A DNA stretch of 64,000 nucleotides. Origin: Streptomyces sp. NBC_00510 (lineage in GTDB: Bacteria; Actinomycetota; Actinomycetes; Streptomycetales; Streptomycetaceae). Shown one piece after another: positions 50,839 to 59,200 of the stretch. Each line of letters begins with the position of its first letter. Positions within the stretch are counted from its first letter, which is position 1. The stretch lies in contig CP107851.1 in the NCBI GenBank assembly GCA_036013505.1, positions 4,349,501 through 4,413,500 on the forward strand. The letters are read 5' to 3'. Made by a program: the position numbers and the translations under genes. Below the pieces are notes generated by a model. It was not told where the DNA came from. It worked only from the letters and a program-made list of their open reading frames with translations, and did no database searches.

Positions 50839-52689
50839 ATGCCCTCCCTGCGCACGCTGCTGACCCTGCCCCGCATGCTCCGCCACGGCGCCGCCGTCGG
50901 GGCCGGCCTGCCACCGGACGAGGCCGTCCTCCTGGACGTCCCCGGCGTCCCGCTGCGCGGCGCGCTCGCGGCGGCGGGCACCGGCGACCACGGGCCCGCC
51001 CGGGAGCTGCTGTCCGCGAGCCGGCTGGGCTGCCAGTGGGAACTGCGCGACACCTACGTCTGCGAGCTGGCGCAGTTCGCGCTCCACAACCCCGGGTGGC
51101 TGGACGCCTGGCTCGCCGCCGCGCCCGAGGACCCGGACGCGGCGCTGGTCAAGGCCGACCTGTGCGTCCTCCAGGCCTGGGAGATACGCAGCGGCGCCCG
51201 CGCCTTTGAGGTCTCGCCGGAGCAGTTCAAGGCCTTCTTCGCGCTGCTCAAGGACGCGGTGCCGGTGATCGGCGCCGCCGCCGAGCTCAACCCCGCCGAC
51301 CCCGTGCCGTGGCGCGTCGCGCTCACCCACGCGCGGGGCATGCAGTCCTCGCGGGAGATCTTCGACGCGTACTGGACCGAGGCCGTCGAGCGCGCCCCGC
51401 ACCACTACGGCTGCCACGCCTCCGCCCTGCAGTACCTGTGCGCCAAGTGGTACGGCGCCCACCGCGAGATGTTCGACTTCGCCGAGCAGGCCGCCGAGGA
51501 GGCGCTGCCCGGCTCGAAGATCAACTCACTGCCGCTGCTCGCCGCCGTCGAGTACGAGATCGTCGCGGGCGGACCCGCCGCCGACGACGCGTCCGGCGCG
51601 GACGCCGTCGAGCCCGCCCGCATCGCCGCCGCCGTGGACCGCGCCCTGGAGCTGTCCGGCTGGTACGACCCCGGCGACCCGGAGGCGGCGGGGTTCCGCA
51701 ACCACCTGGCGCTGATGCTGATGCGCGCGGGCCGCTGGGAGGAGGCGCTGCGCGTCTTCCGCGACATCGGCGTGCACGCCACCAGCCTCCCCTGGGCCCA
51801 CCTGGGCGCGGACCCCCGCCAGGAGTTCCTGGACTTCCGTACCGGGGTGCGGATGCAGGTCGCCACCCGCACGCCGTTCTTCTCCGCCCCGCCCGCGGTC
51901 CCCGTACCGGCCGGCGCCCCCGACTGGGCGCCGCGCGCCCTGGCGGTGGCCTCCGCACCGCTCACCGCCGTCGCGCAGGCGGCGCTGCTGTGCCGGACCG
52001 AGCTGCGGCTGGCCCCGGCGGGAGCGGGATTCACCCATGTCGAGCTGACCGGGGAAGGCAGTCTGGCGGGGGCGGTCGACCTGTTCACGGCGGGCGAGAA
52101 GTGGCCCGCGGTCGTCCTGCAGCGCTCGGGCGACCGGTACGGGATCACGCTGTACGCCAAGGGCAGGAAGGTCGCCGCGCACGAGTGGGCACCGGGGGCG
52201 CCCGTACCCTCCCTGGACGCCGCCGGCGCCACGGCCGCCGCCCTCGCCGCGGCCTACGGCGTCCACGACGCACGGCCCCTCACGGCGCTGCTGCGCGGCA
52301 TGGACGACCCGGGGCGGCGGCTCGCGGACACGGTGGCGGCACTGGGCCTGCCGGTGCTGCCGGAGGGCTTCGGGGAGCGTCCGGCCGCGCTCGACGGGGT
52401 GCCCGGGGCCCGGGTGCTCGCCCCGCGCGGCTTCCTCTCCGGGGTCAGGGACACCCTCACCACGGAGACGGGCGCGATGCCGCTCCCCCCACGGGACACC
52501 CCGGTGCGCCTCCCCGCCCGCTGGTGGGCGATGCGCGCGCTCTACCTGCTGCTGCTCGTCCCGGCCGCCTGCTTCTCCTGGTGGGGCGCCTTCCACGACC
52601 GCCTCCGCCCGGTCCCGCTGGTGCTGACGTCCCTGGGCTCGGGCTACGTCCTCACGCAGGTGGTCACGGCACTGCGGCGCCGCAGATGA
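50839..52689 (+). CDS. Large protein of unknown function with TPR-like N-half and C-terminal membrane helices
   Basis: 616 residues from ATG 50839. The first 340 are helix-rich with repeated helical pairs in a TPR/SEL-like rhythm (LRDTYVCELAQFALHNPGWL, LGCHASALQYLCAKWYG-like, GRWEEALRVFRDIG). A strand-rich middle follows (about 370-480), including VVLQRSGDRYGITLYAKGRK. The end has two membrane helices (about 570-590 ALYLLLLVPAACFSWWGAF and 600-612). Family not recognised; it could be a membrane-tethered adaptor. It is convergent with truA, 41 bp apart. Confidence 0.75.
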   Translation: MPSLRTLLTLPRMLRHGAAVGAGLPPDEAVLLDVPGVPLRGALAAAGTGDHGPARELLSASRLGCQWELRDTYVCELAQFALHNPGWLDAWLAAAPEDPDAALVKADLCVLQAWEIRSGARAFEVSPEQFKAFFALLKDAVPVIGAAAELNPADPVPWRVALTHARGMQSSREIFDAYWTEAVERAPHHYGCHASALQYLCAKWYGAHREMFDFAEQAAEEALPGSKINSLPLLAAVEYEIVAGGPAADDASGADAVEPARIAAAVDRALELSGWYDPGDPEAAGFRNHLALMLMRAGRWEEALRVFRDIGVHATSLPWAHLGADPRQEFLDFRTGVRMQVATRTPFFSAPPAVPVPAGAPDWAPRALAVASAPLTAVAQAALLCRTELRLAPAGAGFTHVELTGEGSLAGAVDLFTAGEKWPAVVLQRSGDRYGITLYAKGRKVAAHEWAPGAPVPSLDAAGATAAALAAAYGVHDARPLTALLRGMDDPGRRLADTVAALGLPVLPEGFGERPAALDGVPGARVLAPRGFLSGVRDTLTTETGAMPLPPRDTPVRLPARWWAMRALYLLLLVPAACFSWWGAFHDRLRPVPLVLTSLGSGYVLTQVVTALRRRR

Positions 52690-52730
52690 ACGCACGGGCC
52701 CGCGGCGGCCCGGTGCGGCGCGGCCGCCCC

Positions 52731-53588
52731 TCAGGCGCGCGGCAGCGGCAGGGTACGCATGTTGCGGGCCTCGCGGTTACGCGCGGCCAGCAGCTCGTCC
52801 GCCGGGTAGCCGACCTCCTCCAGGGTCAGCCCGTGCGGCCGCACCACGTTGACCGCCGAGTGCCGGACCCGTCCCGCCAGGACCTCCCCGGGGAAACCGG
52901 CCGGCCGGTGGCCGTCGCCGACCAGCAGCATCGAGCCGACCAGGGCGCGCACCATGTTGTGGCAGAAGGCGTCCGCCCGTACGGTCGCCACCGCCAGCCC
53001 GGAGGCGTCCCGCTCCCAGTGCAGCTCCAGGAGGGTGCGGATGGTCGTCGCGCCCTCCCGCTTCTTGCAGTAGGCCGCGAAGTCGTGCTCGCCGAGGAGC
53101 TTGCGCGCCGCCTCGTTCATCAGGTCGACGTCCACCGGCCGGTCGTGCCACAGCACGTGCCCCCGCAGCAGGGGGTCGACCCCGCCCTGGTGGTCGCCGA
53201 CCCGGTAGGCGTAGCGGCGCCAGATCGCGGAGAAGCGCGCGTTGAAGCCGGCCGGGGCCTGCGAGACCTTCCACACCCGTACGTCCCAGGGCAGCCGTCC
53301 GGCCAGCCGGCGCAGCAGCTTGCCGCCCTCCGCCGCCCAGACGTCCTCCGGCAGGTCGACGTGCGCGACCTGCCCGCGGGCGTGCACACCCGCGTCCGTA
53401 CGCCCGGCGACGGTCAGCTCGACCGGCTCGGGCAGCCGCAGCACCGTCCGCAGGGCCGACTCCAGCTCCCCCTGCACGGTCCGCCGGTTGCGCTGCTTCG
53501 CCCAGCCGGAGAACTCGGCCCCGTCGTACGCCAGGTCCAGCCGCACCCGGACGTACCCGGGCTCCACCTCATCGCTCGCCACACTCAC
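52731..53588 (-). CDS. truA: tRNA pseudouridine(38-40) synthase TruA
   Basis: 285 residues from GTG 53588. Catalytic Asp65 in VAGRTDAGVHARGQVAHVD. The family N-terminus is VRVRLDLAYDGAEFSGWAKQ, and KREGATTIRTLLELHWER and FCHNMVRALVGSMLLVG are conserved. It isomerises U38-U40 in the anticodon arm. It follows rplQ as in most bacteria, but a strong hairpin (53611-53650) between them suggests partial uncoupling from the ribosomal operon. Confidence 0.95.
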   Translation of the reverse strand: MSVASDEVEPGYVRVRLDLAYDGAEFSGWAKQRNRRTVQGELESALRTVLRLPEPVELTVAGRTDAGVHARGQVAHVDLPEDVWAAEGGKLLRRLAGRLPWDVRVWKVSQAPAGFNARFSAIWRRYAYRVGDHQGGVDPLLRGHVLWHDRPVDVDLMNEAARKLLGEHDFAAYCKKREGATTIRTLLELHWERDASGLAVATVRADAFCHNMVRALVGSMLLVGDGHRPAGFPGEVLAGRVRHSAVNVVRPHGLTLEEVGYPADELLAARNREARNMRTLPLPRA

Positions 53589-53610
53589 CCGCAGATCCTC
53601 TCAAACGCGC

Positions 53611-53650
53611 GGACGGGCCCGCCCCCAGAGATCTGGGTGCGGGCCCGTCC
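53611..53650 (-). terminator. Terminator downstream of rplQ
   Basis: A 19-bp stem (GGACGGGCCCGC with its complement plus CCCAGA/TCTGGG, with one C-T mismatch) and a 2-base loop, 11 bp past the rplQ stop. It marks the end of the alpha operon before truA. Confidence 0.88.
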
Positions 53651-53660
53651 GGTCAGGACG

Positions 53661-54164
53661 TCAGGCGTCCTTGGACTCCTCGGCCGGAGCCTCGGTGGCC
53701 TCGGCCTTGTCCTCGACCTCGGCCGGAGCCTCGGTCTTGGCCTCGGCCTCCTTGACCGCGCGCTTGGTCGCGGCCTCCGCCTCACCCGTGGCCTGCTGGG
53801 CCACGGTCAGCGCCTCCACCAGCTCGATGACGGCCATCGGCGCGTTGTCGCCGCGGCGGTTACCGATCTTGGTGATGCGGGTGTAACCACCCGGGCGGTT
53901 CTCGTACCGCGGGGCGATCTCGGTGAAGAGCGTGTGGACGATGCCCTTGTCCGTGATCGTCTGCAGTACCAGGCGACGGTTGTGGATGTCGCCCTTCTTC
54001 GCCTTGGTGATCAGGCGCTCCGCGACCGGACGCAGACGGCGCGCCTTGGCCTCGGTGGTGGTGATGCGACCGTGCTCGAACAGCGACTTCGCGAGGTTCG
54101 CGAGAAGCAGACGCTCGTGCGCGGCGCTGCCGCCCAGACGGGCACCCTTGGCGGGCTTCGGCAT
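53661..54164 (-). CDS. rplQ: 50S ribosomal protein L17
   Basis: 167 residues from ATG 54164 (MPKPAKGARLGGSAAHERLL). The core of about 115 residues (FEHGRITTTEAKARRLRPVA, YTRITKIGNRRGDNAPMAVI) is followed by an Ala/Glu-rich tail of about 45 residues (TEAPAEVEDKAEATEAPAEE), typical of actinobacterial L17. Last gene of the alpha operon, 81 bp after rpoA. Confidence 0.97.
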   Translation of the reverse strand: MPKPAKGARLGGSAAHERLLLANLAKSLFEHGRITTTEAKARRLRPVAERLITKAKKGDIHNRRLVLQTITDKGIVHTLFTEIAPRYENRPGGYTRITKIGNRRGDNAPMAVIELVEALTVAQQATGEAEAATKRAVKEAEAKTEAPAEVEDKAEATEAPAEESKDA

Positions 54165-54245
54165 GGTGTTTCTCCTCAATCTCTGCACCGGCCGTGTCAG
54201 GTACCGGTGTCAGGCCCCCCAGGCGGACGCCTGGGGGCAGTCAGA

Positions 54246-55268
54246 TCAGTACTGCTCGGTCTCCACGAAGCCGGCGTCGACGTCGTCGTCCGCACCGAAG
54301 GTGTCGGCGGCGGAGGTCGGGTCGAATCCGGGCGGGCTGTCCTTGAGGGCCAGGCCCATGCCGGCCAGCTTCGCCTTGACCTCGTCGATCGACTTCGCAC
54401 CGAAGTTGCGGATGTCGAGCAGGTCGGCCTCCGAGCGTGCCACGAGCTCACCCACCGAGTGGATGCCCTCACGCTTGAGGCAGTTGTAGGAACGGACGGT
54501 GAGCTCGAGCTCCTCGATCGGCAGCGCGAGGTCCGCCGCCAGGGCGGCGTCCGTGGGGGACGGGCCCATGTCGATGCCCTCGGCGTCGACGTTCAGCTCG
54601 CGGGCGAGACCGAACAGCTCGACCAGGGTCTTGCCGGCCGAGGCCATCGCGTCGCGGGGACGCATGGCCTGCTTGGTCTCGACGTCGACGATCAGCTTGT
54701 CGAAGTCGGTGCGCTGCTCGACACGGGTCGCCTCGACCTTGTAGGTGACCTTGAGCACCGGGCTGTAGATGGAGTCGACCGGGATGCGGCCGATCTCCTG
54801 GCCCTGCTGCTTGTTCTGGACGGCCGAGACGTAGCCGCGACCGCGCTCGACGGTCAGCTCCATCTCCAGCTTGCCCTTGCCGTTCAGGCTGGCCAGGACG
54901 AGGTCGGGATTGTGCACCTCGACACCGGCCGGAGGCGCGATGTCGGCGGCGGTGACCACACCCGGGCCCTGCTTGCGCAGGTACATCACGACGGGCTCGT
55001 CGTGCTCCGAGGAGACGACGAGCTGCTTGATGTTGAGGATGAGGTCGGTGACGTCCTCCTTGACACCCGGCACGGTGGTGAACTCGTGCAGGACGCCGTC
55101 GACCCGGATCGAGGTGACGGCGGCACCCGGGATCGAGGAGAGGAGCGTGCGGCGGAGCGAGTTGCCGAGGGTGTAGCCGAAGCCCGGCTCCAGCGGCTCG
55201 ATCACGAACCGGGAACGGAACTCGTCGACGACCTCTTCGGCCAACGAAGGGCGCTGAGCGATCAGCAT
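54246..55268 (-). CDS. rpoA: RNA polymerase alpha subunit
   Basis: 340 residues from ATG 55268 (MLIAQRPSLAEEVVDEFRSR), the length I recall for Streptomyces RpoA. The N-terminal assembly domain (1-230) has GFGYTLGNSLRRTLLSSIPG. The flexible linker is followed by the C-terminal domain (about 255-315: LTVRSYNCLKREGIHSVGEL, LLDIRNFGAKSIDEVKAKLA) that contacts UP elements and activators such as BldM-type regulators and WhiB-like proteins. Between rpsD and rplQ, the standard alpha-operon position. Confidence 0.98.
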   Translation of the reverse strand: MLIAQRPSLAEEVVDEFRSRFVIEPLEPGFGYTLGNSLRRTLLSSIPGAAVTSIRVDGVLHEFTTVPGVKEDVTDLILNIKQLVVSSEHDEPVVMYLRKQGPGVVTAADIAPPAGVEVHNPDLVLASLNGKGKLEMELTVERGRGYVSAVQNKQQGQEIGRIPVDSIYSPVLKVTYKVEATRVEQRTDFDKLIVDVETKQAMRPRDAMASAGKTLVELFGLARELNVDAEGIDMGPSPTDAALAADLALPIEELELTVRSYNCLKREGIHSVGELVARSEADLLDIRNFGAKSIDEVKAKLAGMGLALKDSPPGFDPTSAADTFGADDDVDAGFVETEQY

Positions 55269-55374
55269 GGGGTAATGCCTCCAGTCTTCGGCACCCACTA
55301 TTTGATGCCGAGGCTTCAAGGGTACGGGCGGCGCGGCGCCAGGAGCACCGCACCGCCCGGGACCGTGAGCGCTG

Positions 55375-56001
55375 CTACTTCGAGTAGAGCTCGACGATCA
55401 ACTGCTCCTGCACCTGGGTGTCGATCACCGGGCGCTCGGGCAGGTTGTGCACGAGGATCCGCAGACGCGAGGGGATCGCCTCCAGCCAGGCCGGGACGGT
55501 CCTCTCGCCGGCCTCCCCCTGGGCCACCGCGAACGGCGTCAGGTTACGGGAGGACTCGCGGACCTCGACGATGTCGTTCGCGACGACACGGGCCGACGGG
55601 ATGTCGGTCTTGACGCCGTTCACGAGGAAGTGGCCGTGACGGACCAGCTGCCGCGCATGATCACGCGACTTGGCGAAGCCCGCCCGGTAGACCACGTTGT
55701 CCAGCCGGGACTCGAGGATGCGGAGCAGGTTCTCACCGGTCTTGCCGGACCTGCGGTTCGCCTCCACGTAGTACCCGCGGAACTGCTTCTCAAGGACACC
55801 GTAGATGCGCGCGCACTTCTGCTTCTCGCGCATCTGCAACAGGTACTCGCTGTCCTTGGTGCGCCCGCGTCCGTGCTCACCCGGGGGGTAAGGACGGATC
55901 TCGATCGGGCACTTCGCGCTCTCGCACTTGCTCCCCTTGAGGAAGAGCTTCTGCTTCTCCCGACGGCAACGCTTGCAGTCGGCCCCGGTGTAACGCGCCA
56001 T
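55375..56001 (-). CDS. rpsD: 30S ribosomal protein S4, zinc-binding (C+) form
   Basis: 208 residues. It nucleates small-subunit assembly. The N-terminus MARYTGADCKRCRREKQKLF carries C9 and C12, and CESAKC carries C26 and C31, a complete Cys4 zinc site. The S4 domain is at about 95-160 (LDNVVYRAGFAKSRDHARQL, LVRHGHFLVNGVKTDIPSAR). It sits between rpsK and rpoA, the ancestral alpha-operon place. In S. coelicolor, as I recall, rpsD is remote from rpoA and lacks the cysteines, so this strain differs. Confidence 0.96.
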   Translation of the reverse strand: MARYTGADCKRCRREKQKLFLKGSKCESAKCPIEIRPYPPGEHGRGRTKDSEYLLQMREKQKCARIYGVLEKQFRGYYVEANRRSGKTGENLLRILESRLDNVVYRAGFAKSRDHARQLVRHGHFLVNGVKTDIPSARVVANDIVEVRESSRNLTPFAVAQGEAGERTVPAWLEAIPSRLRILVHNLPERPVIDTQVQEQLIVELYSK

Positions 56002-56037
56002 TCCTGTTTGTCTCCTACCTGCTCAGCGGATTGCTGA

Positions 56038-56442
56038 TCAGACGCGCCGGCGCTTCGGCGGGCGGCATCCGTTGTGCGGGGTCGGAGTGACGTCCTGGAT
56101 CGAGCCGACCTCGAGGCCGGTGGCCTGGAGGGAGCGGATCGCGGTCTCACGGCCGGAGCCGGGGCCCTTGACGAACACATCGACCTTGCGCATGCCGTGC
56201 TCCTGCGCGCGGCGCGCGGCCGACTCGGCGGCCATCTGCGCGGCGAACGGGGTCGACTTGCGCGAGCCCTTGAAGCCGACGTGGCCGGCGGAGGCCCAGG
56301 AGATCACGTTGCCGGACGGGTCCGTGATCGAAACGATGGTGTTGTTGAACGTGCTCTTGATGTGGGCGTGCCCATGAGCGACGTTCTTCTTCTCCTTGCG
56401 GCGCACCTTCTTGGCGCCGGCCTGACGGCCCTTCGGAGGCAT
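56038..56442 (-). CDS. rpsK: 30S ribosomal protein S11
   Basis: 134 residues. The N-terminal lysine-rich part (KKVRRKEKKNVAHGHAHIKS) and core TFNNTIVSITDPSGNVISWA, GFKGSRKSTPFAAQMAAESA and TPTPHNGCRPPKRRRV are all conserved. It forms part of the platform near the mRNA exit. It is 67 bp after rpsM and 36 bp before rpsD on the same transcript. Confidence 0.98.
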   Translation of the reverse strand: MPPKGRQAGAKKVRRKEKKNVAHGHAHIKSTFNNTIVSITDPSGNVISWASAGHVGFKGSRKSTPFAAQMAAESAARRAQEHGMRKVDVFVKGPGSGRETAIRSLQATGLEVGSIQDVTPTPHNGCRPPKRRRV

Positions 56443-56509
56443 ATGTGGTTACTCCCGGTGGAGGTGGTCGGTCCTACAGCGAAGACCGCTGACGAGCGTC
56501 CGCTGAGGA

Positions 56510-56890
56510 CTACTTCTTGCCCGGCTTCTTCTTGCCGGCGATGGCGCGACGCGGGCCCTTGCGGGTGCGGGCGTTGGTGTGGGTCCGCTGGCCGTGGACC
56601 GGCAGGCCGCGACGGTGGCGCAGGCCCTGGTAGCAGCCGATCTCGACCTTGCGACGGATGTCCGCCTGGATCTCGCGACGGAGGTCACCCTCGGTCTTGA
56701 TGTTGGCGTCCACGTACTCGCGGATCTTGACCAGGTCCTCTTCGTCCAGGTCGCGGACCCGGGCGTCCGGGTTCACGCCGGTGGCGGCGAGGGTCTCCTT
56801 GGCCAGGGTGCGGCCGATGCCGAAGACGTAGGTGAGGGCGACCTCCACACGCTTCTCGCGCGGGATGTCGACACCTGAAACGCGTGCCAT
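56510..56890 (-). CDS. rpsM: 30S ribosomal protein S13
   Basis: 126 residues. ARVSGVDIPREKRVEVALTY, then GIGRTLAKETLAATGVNPDA (helix-hairpin-helix) and a basic C-terminal tail, ANTNARTRKGPRR-like, ending KKKPGKK, which reaches the P-site tRNAs and the L5 bridge. It opens the S13-S11-S4-alpha-L17 series, about 190 bp downstream of rpmJ. That gap is long enough to hold its own promoter, though I see no convincing hexamers. Confidence 0.98.
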   Translation of the reverse strand: MARVSGVDIPREKRVEVALTYVFGIGRTLAKETLAATGVNPDARVRDLDEEDLVKIREYVDANIKTEGDLRREIQADIRRKVEIGCYQGLRHRRGLPVHGQRTHTNARTRKGPRRAIAGKKKPGKK

Positions 56891-57077
56891 TCAATGGCTC
56901 CTGTTGGTGTCCGGGGGTCTTCCACAGCGCCGTTCCTGACCGCCGTACCAGGTACGGATCAGGTCTCCGGCCCCCGCCGGAGGTGCCGTCAGCCGGAGCG
57001 TTCCGACCGGACGGGCGCTGCGTATGTACATGTGTTTCGCGTCGCGCGAAGAACTGCGAGGTGCAGGTCGGCGTGCG

Positions 57078-57191
57078 TCAGCCCTGGCGCTGCTTGTGGC
57101 GCAGGTTGTCGCAGATGACCATGACCCGGCCGTGACGGCGGATCACCTTGCACTTGTCGCAGATCTTCTTGACGCTCGGCTTGACCTTCAT
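57078..57191 (-). CDS. rpmJ: 50S ribosomal protein L36, zinc-binding form
   Basis: 37 residues, MKVKPSVKKICDKCKVIRRH followed by GRVMVICDNLRHKQRQG. The ligands C11, C14, C27 and H32 make the C+ zinc ribbon, so this copy needs zinc. Actinobacteria often have a second, cysteine-free copy for zinc starvation under Zur; none is in this window. It lies 29 bp after infA. Confidence 0.97.
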   Translation of the reverse strand: MKVKPSVKKICDKCKVIRRHGRVMVICDNLRHKQRQG

Positions 57192-57220
57192 GGGATGTCA
57201 GGTTCTCCGGGTCTTGAGAT

Positions 57221-57442
57221 CTACTTGTAGCGGTAGACGATCCGTCCGCGCGTGAGGTCGTAGGGGGACAACTCCACAACGACCCTGTCATCGGGAAGGA
57301 TGCGGATGTAGTGCATGCGCATCTTGCCACTGATGTGCGCGAGGACCTTGTGACCGTTCTGCAGCTCCACCTTGAACATAGCGTTCGGCAGAGACTCGAT
57401 CACGGTGCCCTCGATTTCGATGGCGCCTTGCTTCTTGGCCAT
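57221..57442 (-). CDS. infA: Translation initiation factor IF-1
   Basis: 73 residues, MAKKQGAIEIEGTVIESLPN through LTRGRIVYRYK. A single OB-fold (S1-like) protein that binds the ribosomal A site with IF-2 and IF-3. Full length. First gene of the infA-rpmJ unit, with a 154-bp gap to map upstream that contains a possible promoter. Confidence 0.98.
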   Translation of the reverse strand: MAKKQGAIEIEGTVIESLPNAMFKVELQNGHKVLAHISGKMRMHYIRILPDDRVVVELSPYDLTRGRIVYRYK

Positions 57443-57513
57443 GTCCTGCTTTCGGGATCGGCTACCTTGGTCGGCTTTTGGCATGCCTGAAGGCATACGC
57501 GGGCCGACGTGAC

Positions 57514-57543
57514 AGTCTACGTCAGCCGATCTGGAAAGACGAA
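57514..57543 (-). promoter_or_regulatory. Possible promoter of infA-rpmJ
   Basis: Minus-strand TTCGTC (57538-57543), 18-bp spacer, TAGACT (57514-57519). The -10 fits TAnnnT; the -35 is only partly consensus. A small hairpin (ATGCC-TTCA-GGCAT) lies in the leader that follows. Confidence 0.45.
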
Positions 57544-57596
57544 TCCGGGGTGTATGCCCGCGAAAGATGATCGGTAAGCGCGGCGGACGGGGGCGC

Positions 57597-58433
57597 TCAG
57601 GCGAGCGGGTCCGGCGCGGCCGTGATCCCGTACTCCGCCAGCTTGGCCTTGCCGCCGTCGCGGGCGGTCAGGACCAGCGGGCCCTCCTCGGTGAGCGCGA
57701 CGGAGTGCTCCCAGTGCGAGGACCAGGTGCCGTCGTCGGTCTTGACCGTCCACTCGTCCTCGAGGACGTGGGTGAGCGGGGTGCCGAGGCTGACCATCGG
57801 CTCGATGGCCAGGCACATGCCGGGCACCAGGCGGGGGCCCTTGCCGCGCTTGCGGGACACGTAGTTCAGCAGGTGGGGGTCCATGTGCATCTGCGAACCG
57901 ATGCCGTGGCCGCCGTACTCCTCGATGATCCCGTACTTGCCGCCGCCGGGCTTCGGCTGCCGGCGGATGTACGTCTCGATGGCACGGGAGATGTCGACCA
58001 GCCGGTCGCCCTTGCGGAAGGCGGCGATGCCGGCCCACATGGACTCCTCGGTCACCCGGCTGAGCTCCACAAGTTCCGGAGCGTGGCCGCTGCCCACGAA
58101 CGCCGTGTAGGCGGCGTCGCCGTGCCAGCCGTCGACGATCGCGCCGCAGTCGATCGAGATGACGTCACCGTCCTTCAGGACGGTCGCGGTGTCCGGGATG
58201 CCGTGGACGACGACGTCGTTCACGGAGGTGCAGATGGTGGCGGGGAAACCGCCGTACCCCAGGAAGTTCGGCTTGGCCCCATGGTCGGCGAGGACCTTGC
58301 GGGCGACGTCGTCCAGGTCCTTGGTGGTGGCTCCGGGGACGGCCGCCTCACGGGTGGCCTCGTGGATCGCGGCGACGACCAGGCCGGCCGCGCGCATCTT
58401 CGCGATCTGCTCGGGGCTCTTGATCTCCACCAT
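57597..58433 (-). CDS. map: Methionine aminopeptidase, type I
   Basis: 278 residues. It removes initiator Met co-translationally. EIKSPEQIAKMRAAGLVVAA opens the protein. The metal ligands are two Asp (ISIDCGAIVDGWHGDAAY), His (YGGHGIGSQMHMDP), and two Glu (LAIEPMVSLG and WSSHWEHSVALTEEGPLVLT). No N-terminal SH3-binding extension, so this is the short bacterial type Ia. It is separated from adk by a terminator hairpin, so it is probably transcribed on its own. Confidence 0.97.
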   Translation of the reverse strand: MVEIKSPEQIAKMRAAGLVVAAIHEATREAAVPGATTKDLDDVARKVLADHGAKPNFLGYGGFPATICTSVNDVVVHGIPDTATVLKDGDVISIDCGAIVDGWHGDAAYTAFVGSGHAPELVELSRVTEESMWAGIAAFRKGDRLVDISRAIETYIRRQPKPGGGKYGIIEEYGGHGIGSQMHMDPHLLNYVSRKRGKGPRLVPGMCLAIEPMVSLGTPLTHVLEDEWTVKTDDGTWSSHWEHSVALTEEGPLVLTARDGGKAKLAEYGITAAPDPLA

Positions 58434-58470
58434 CGGTCCTGGCCTTCCTTCGTCCCACCGGATACCTCAA

Positions 58471-58512
58471 CGGTACGGCCGCGGGGTCCTGGGGGACACC
58501 GCGGCCGTACCG
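58471..58512 (-). terminator. Terminator downstream of adk
   Basis: 14-bp perfect stem (CGGTACGGCCGCGG with CCGCGGCCGTACCG) with a 14-base loop that itself can pair (GTCC/GGAC), 14 bp past the adk stop. It ends the secY-adk unit before map. Confidence 0.85.
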
Positions 58513-58525
58513 GTCACGCATGTGC

Positions 58526-59200
58526 TCAGGCGGCGCTGTCGCCCGAGTCCTTCTTGTCGTGCAGCGCGTCCATCGCCCGCTTGGTCACCTCGGCGACCTT
58601 GCCCAGGGCCGAGATGGTGCGCACCAGGCCCTGCTGCTTGTAGTAGTCGATGATCGGCTCGGTCTTGCTGTGGTACTCCTCCAGCCGGACCCGCACCTTC
58701 TCCTCGGTGTCGTCCGACCGCTGGTACAGCTCGCCGCCGCACTCGTCGCAGACGCCGTCACCGGCCGGAGGGTTGTACACCACGTGGAAGACGTGGCTGC
58801 CGTTCTTGCGGCACAGCCGGCGACCGGCGATCCGCTTGACGACCTCCTCCTCGGGGACCTCGAGGTCCAGCACCGCGTCCAGCGCTATCCCGGCCTCGGC
58901 GAGGATCTTGTCGAGCGCCTGCGCCTGGCCCACGTTCCGCGGGAAGCCGTCGAGCAGGAAGCCGTTCCCGGCGTCCGGCTGCAGCATGCGGTCCTTGGCC
59001 ATCCCGATGGTGATCTCGTCGGGTACCAGCCGGCCGGCGTCCATGTACTCCTGGGCCTTGCGGCCCAGCTCCGTGCCCTGGCTGATGTTCGCCCGGAAGA
59101 GGTCGCCCGTGGAGATGTGCGGGATCGACAGGTTCCTGGCAAGGTACGCAGCCTGCGTACCCTTGCCGGCCCCGGGGGGCCCGACGAGGACGATGCGCAT
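58526..59200 (-). CDS. adk: Adenylate kinase
   Basis: 224 residues. It interconverts ATP+AMP and 2 ADP. P-loop RIVLVGPPGAGKGTQAAYLA (2-21), AMP site ISTGDLFRANISQGTELG, and GFLLDGFPRNVGQAQAL. The long LID (about 125-165) has RLCRKNGSHVFH and VCDECGGELYQR, with Cys/His positions that suggest zinc binding as in Gram-positive enzymes. The ATG overlaps the secY stop (TGATG). Confidence 0.96.
   Translation of the reverse strand: MRIVLVGPPGAGKGTQAAYLARNLSIPHISTGDLFRANISQGTELGRKAQEYMDAGRLVPDEITIGMAKDRMLQPDAGNGFLLDGFPRNVGQAQALDKILAEAGIALDAVLDLEVPEEEVVKRIAGRRLCRKNGSHVFHVVYNPPAGDGVCDECGGELYQRSDDTEEKVRVRLEEYHSKTEPIIDYYKQQGLVRTISALGKVAEVTKRAMDALHDKKDSGDSAA

Noticed and set aside
51309..55613. A very long open frame on the plus strand opposite truA, rplQ and rpoA
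   Set aside because: Its sequence is low-complexity Arg/Pro/Gly/Ala, it lacks a ribosome binding site and runs antisense to well-identified ribosomal genes. High GC content leaves such antisense frames open by chance.
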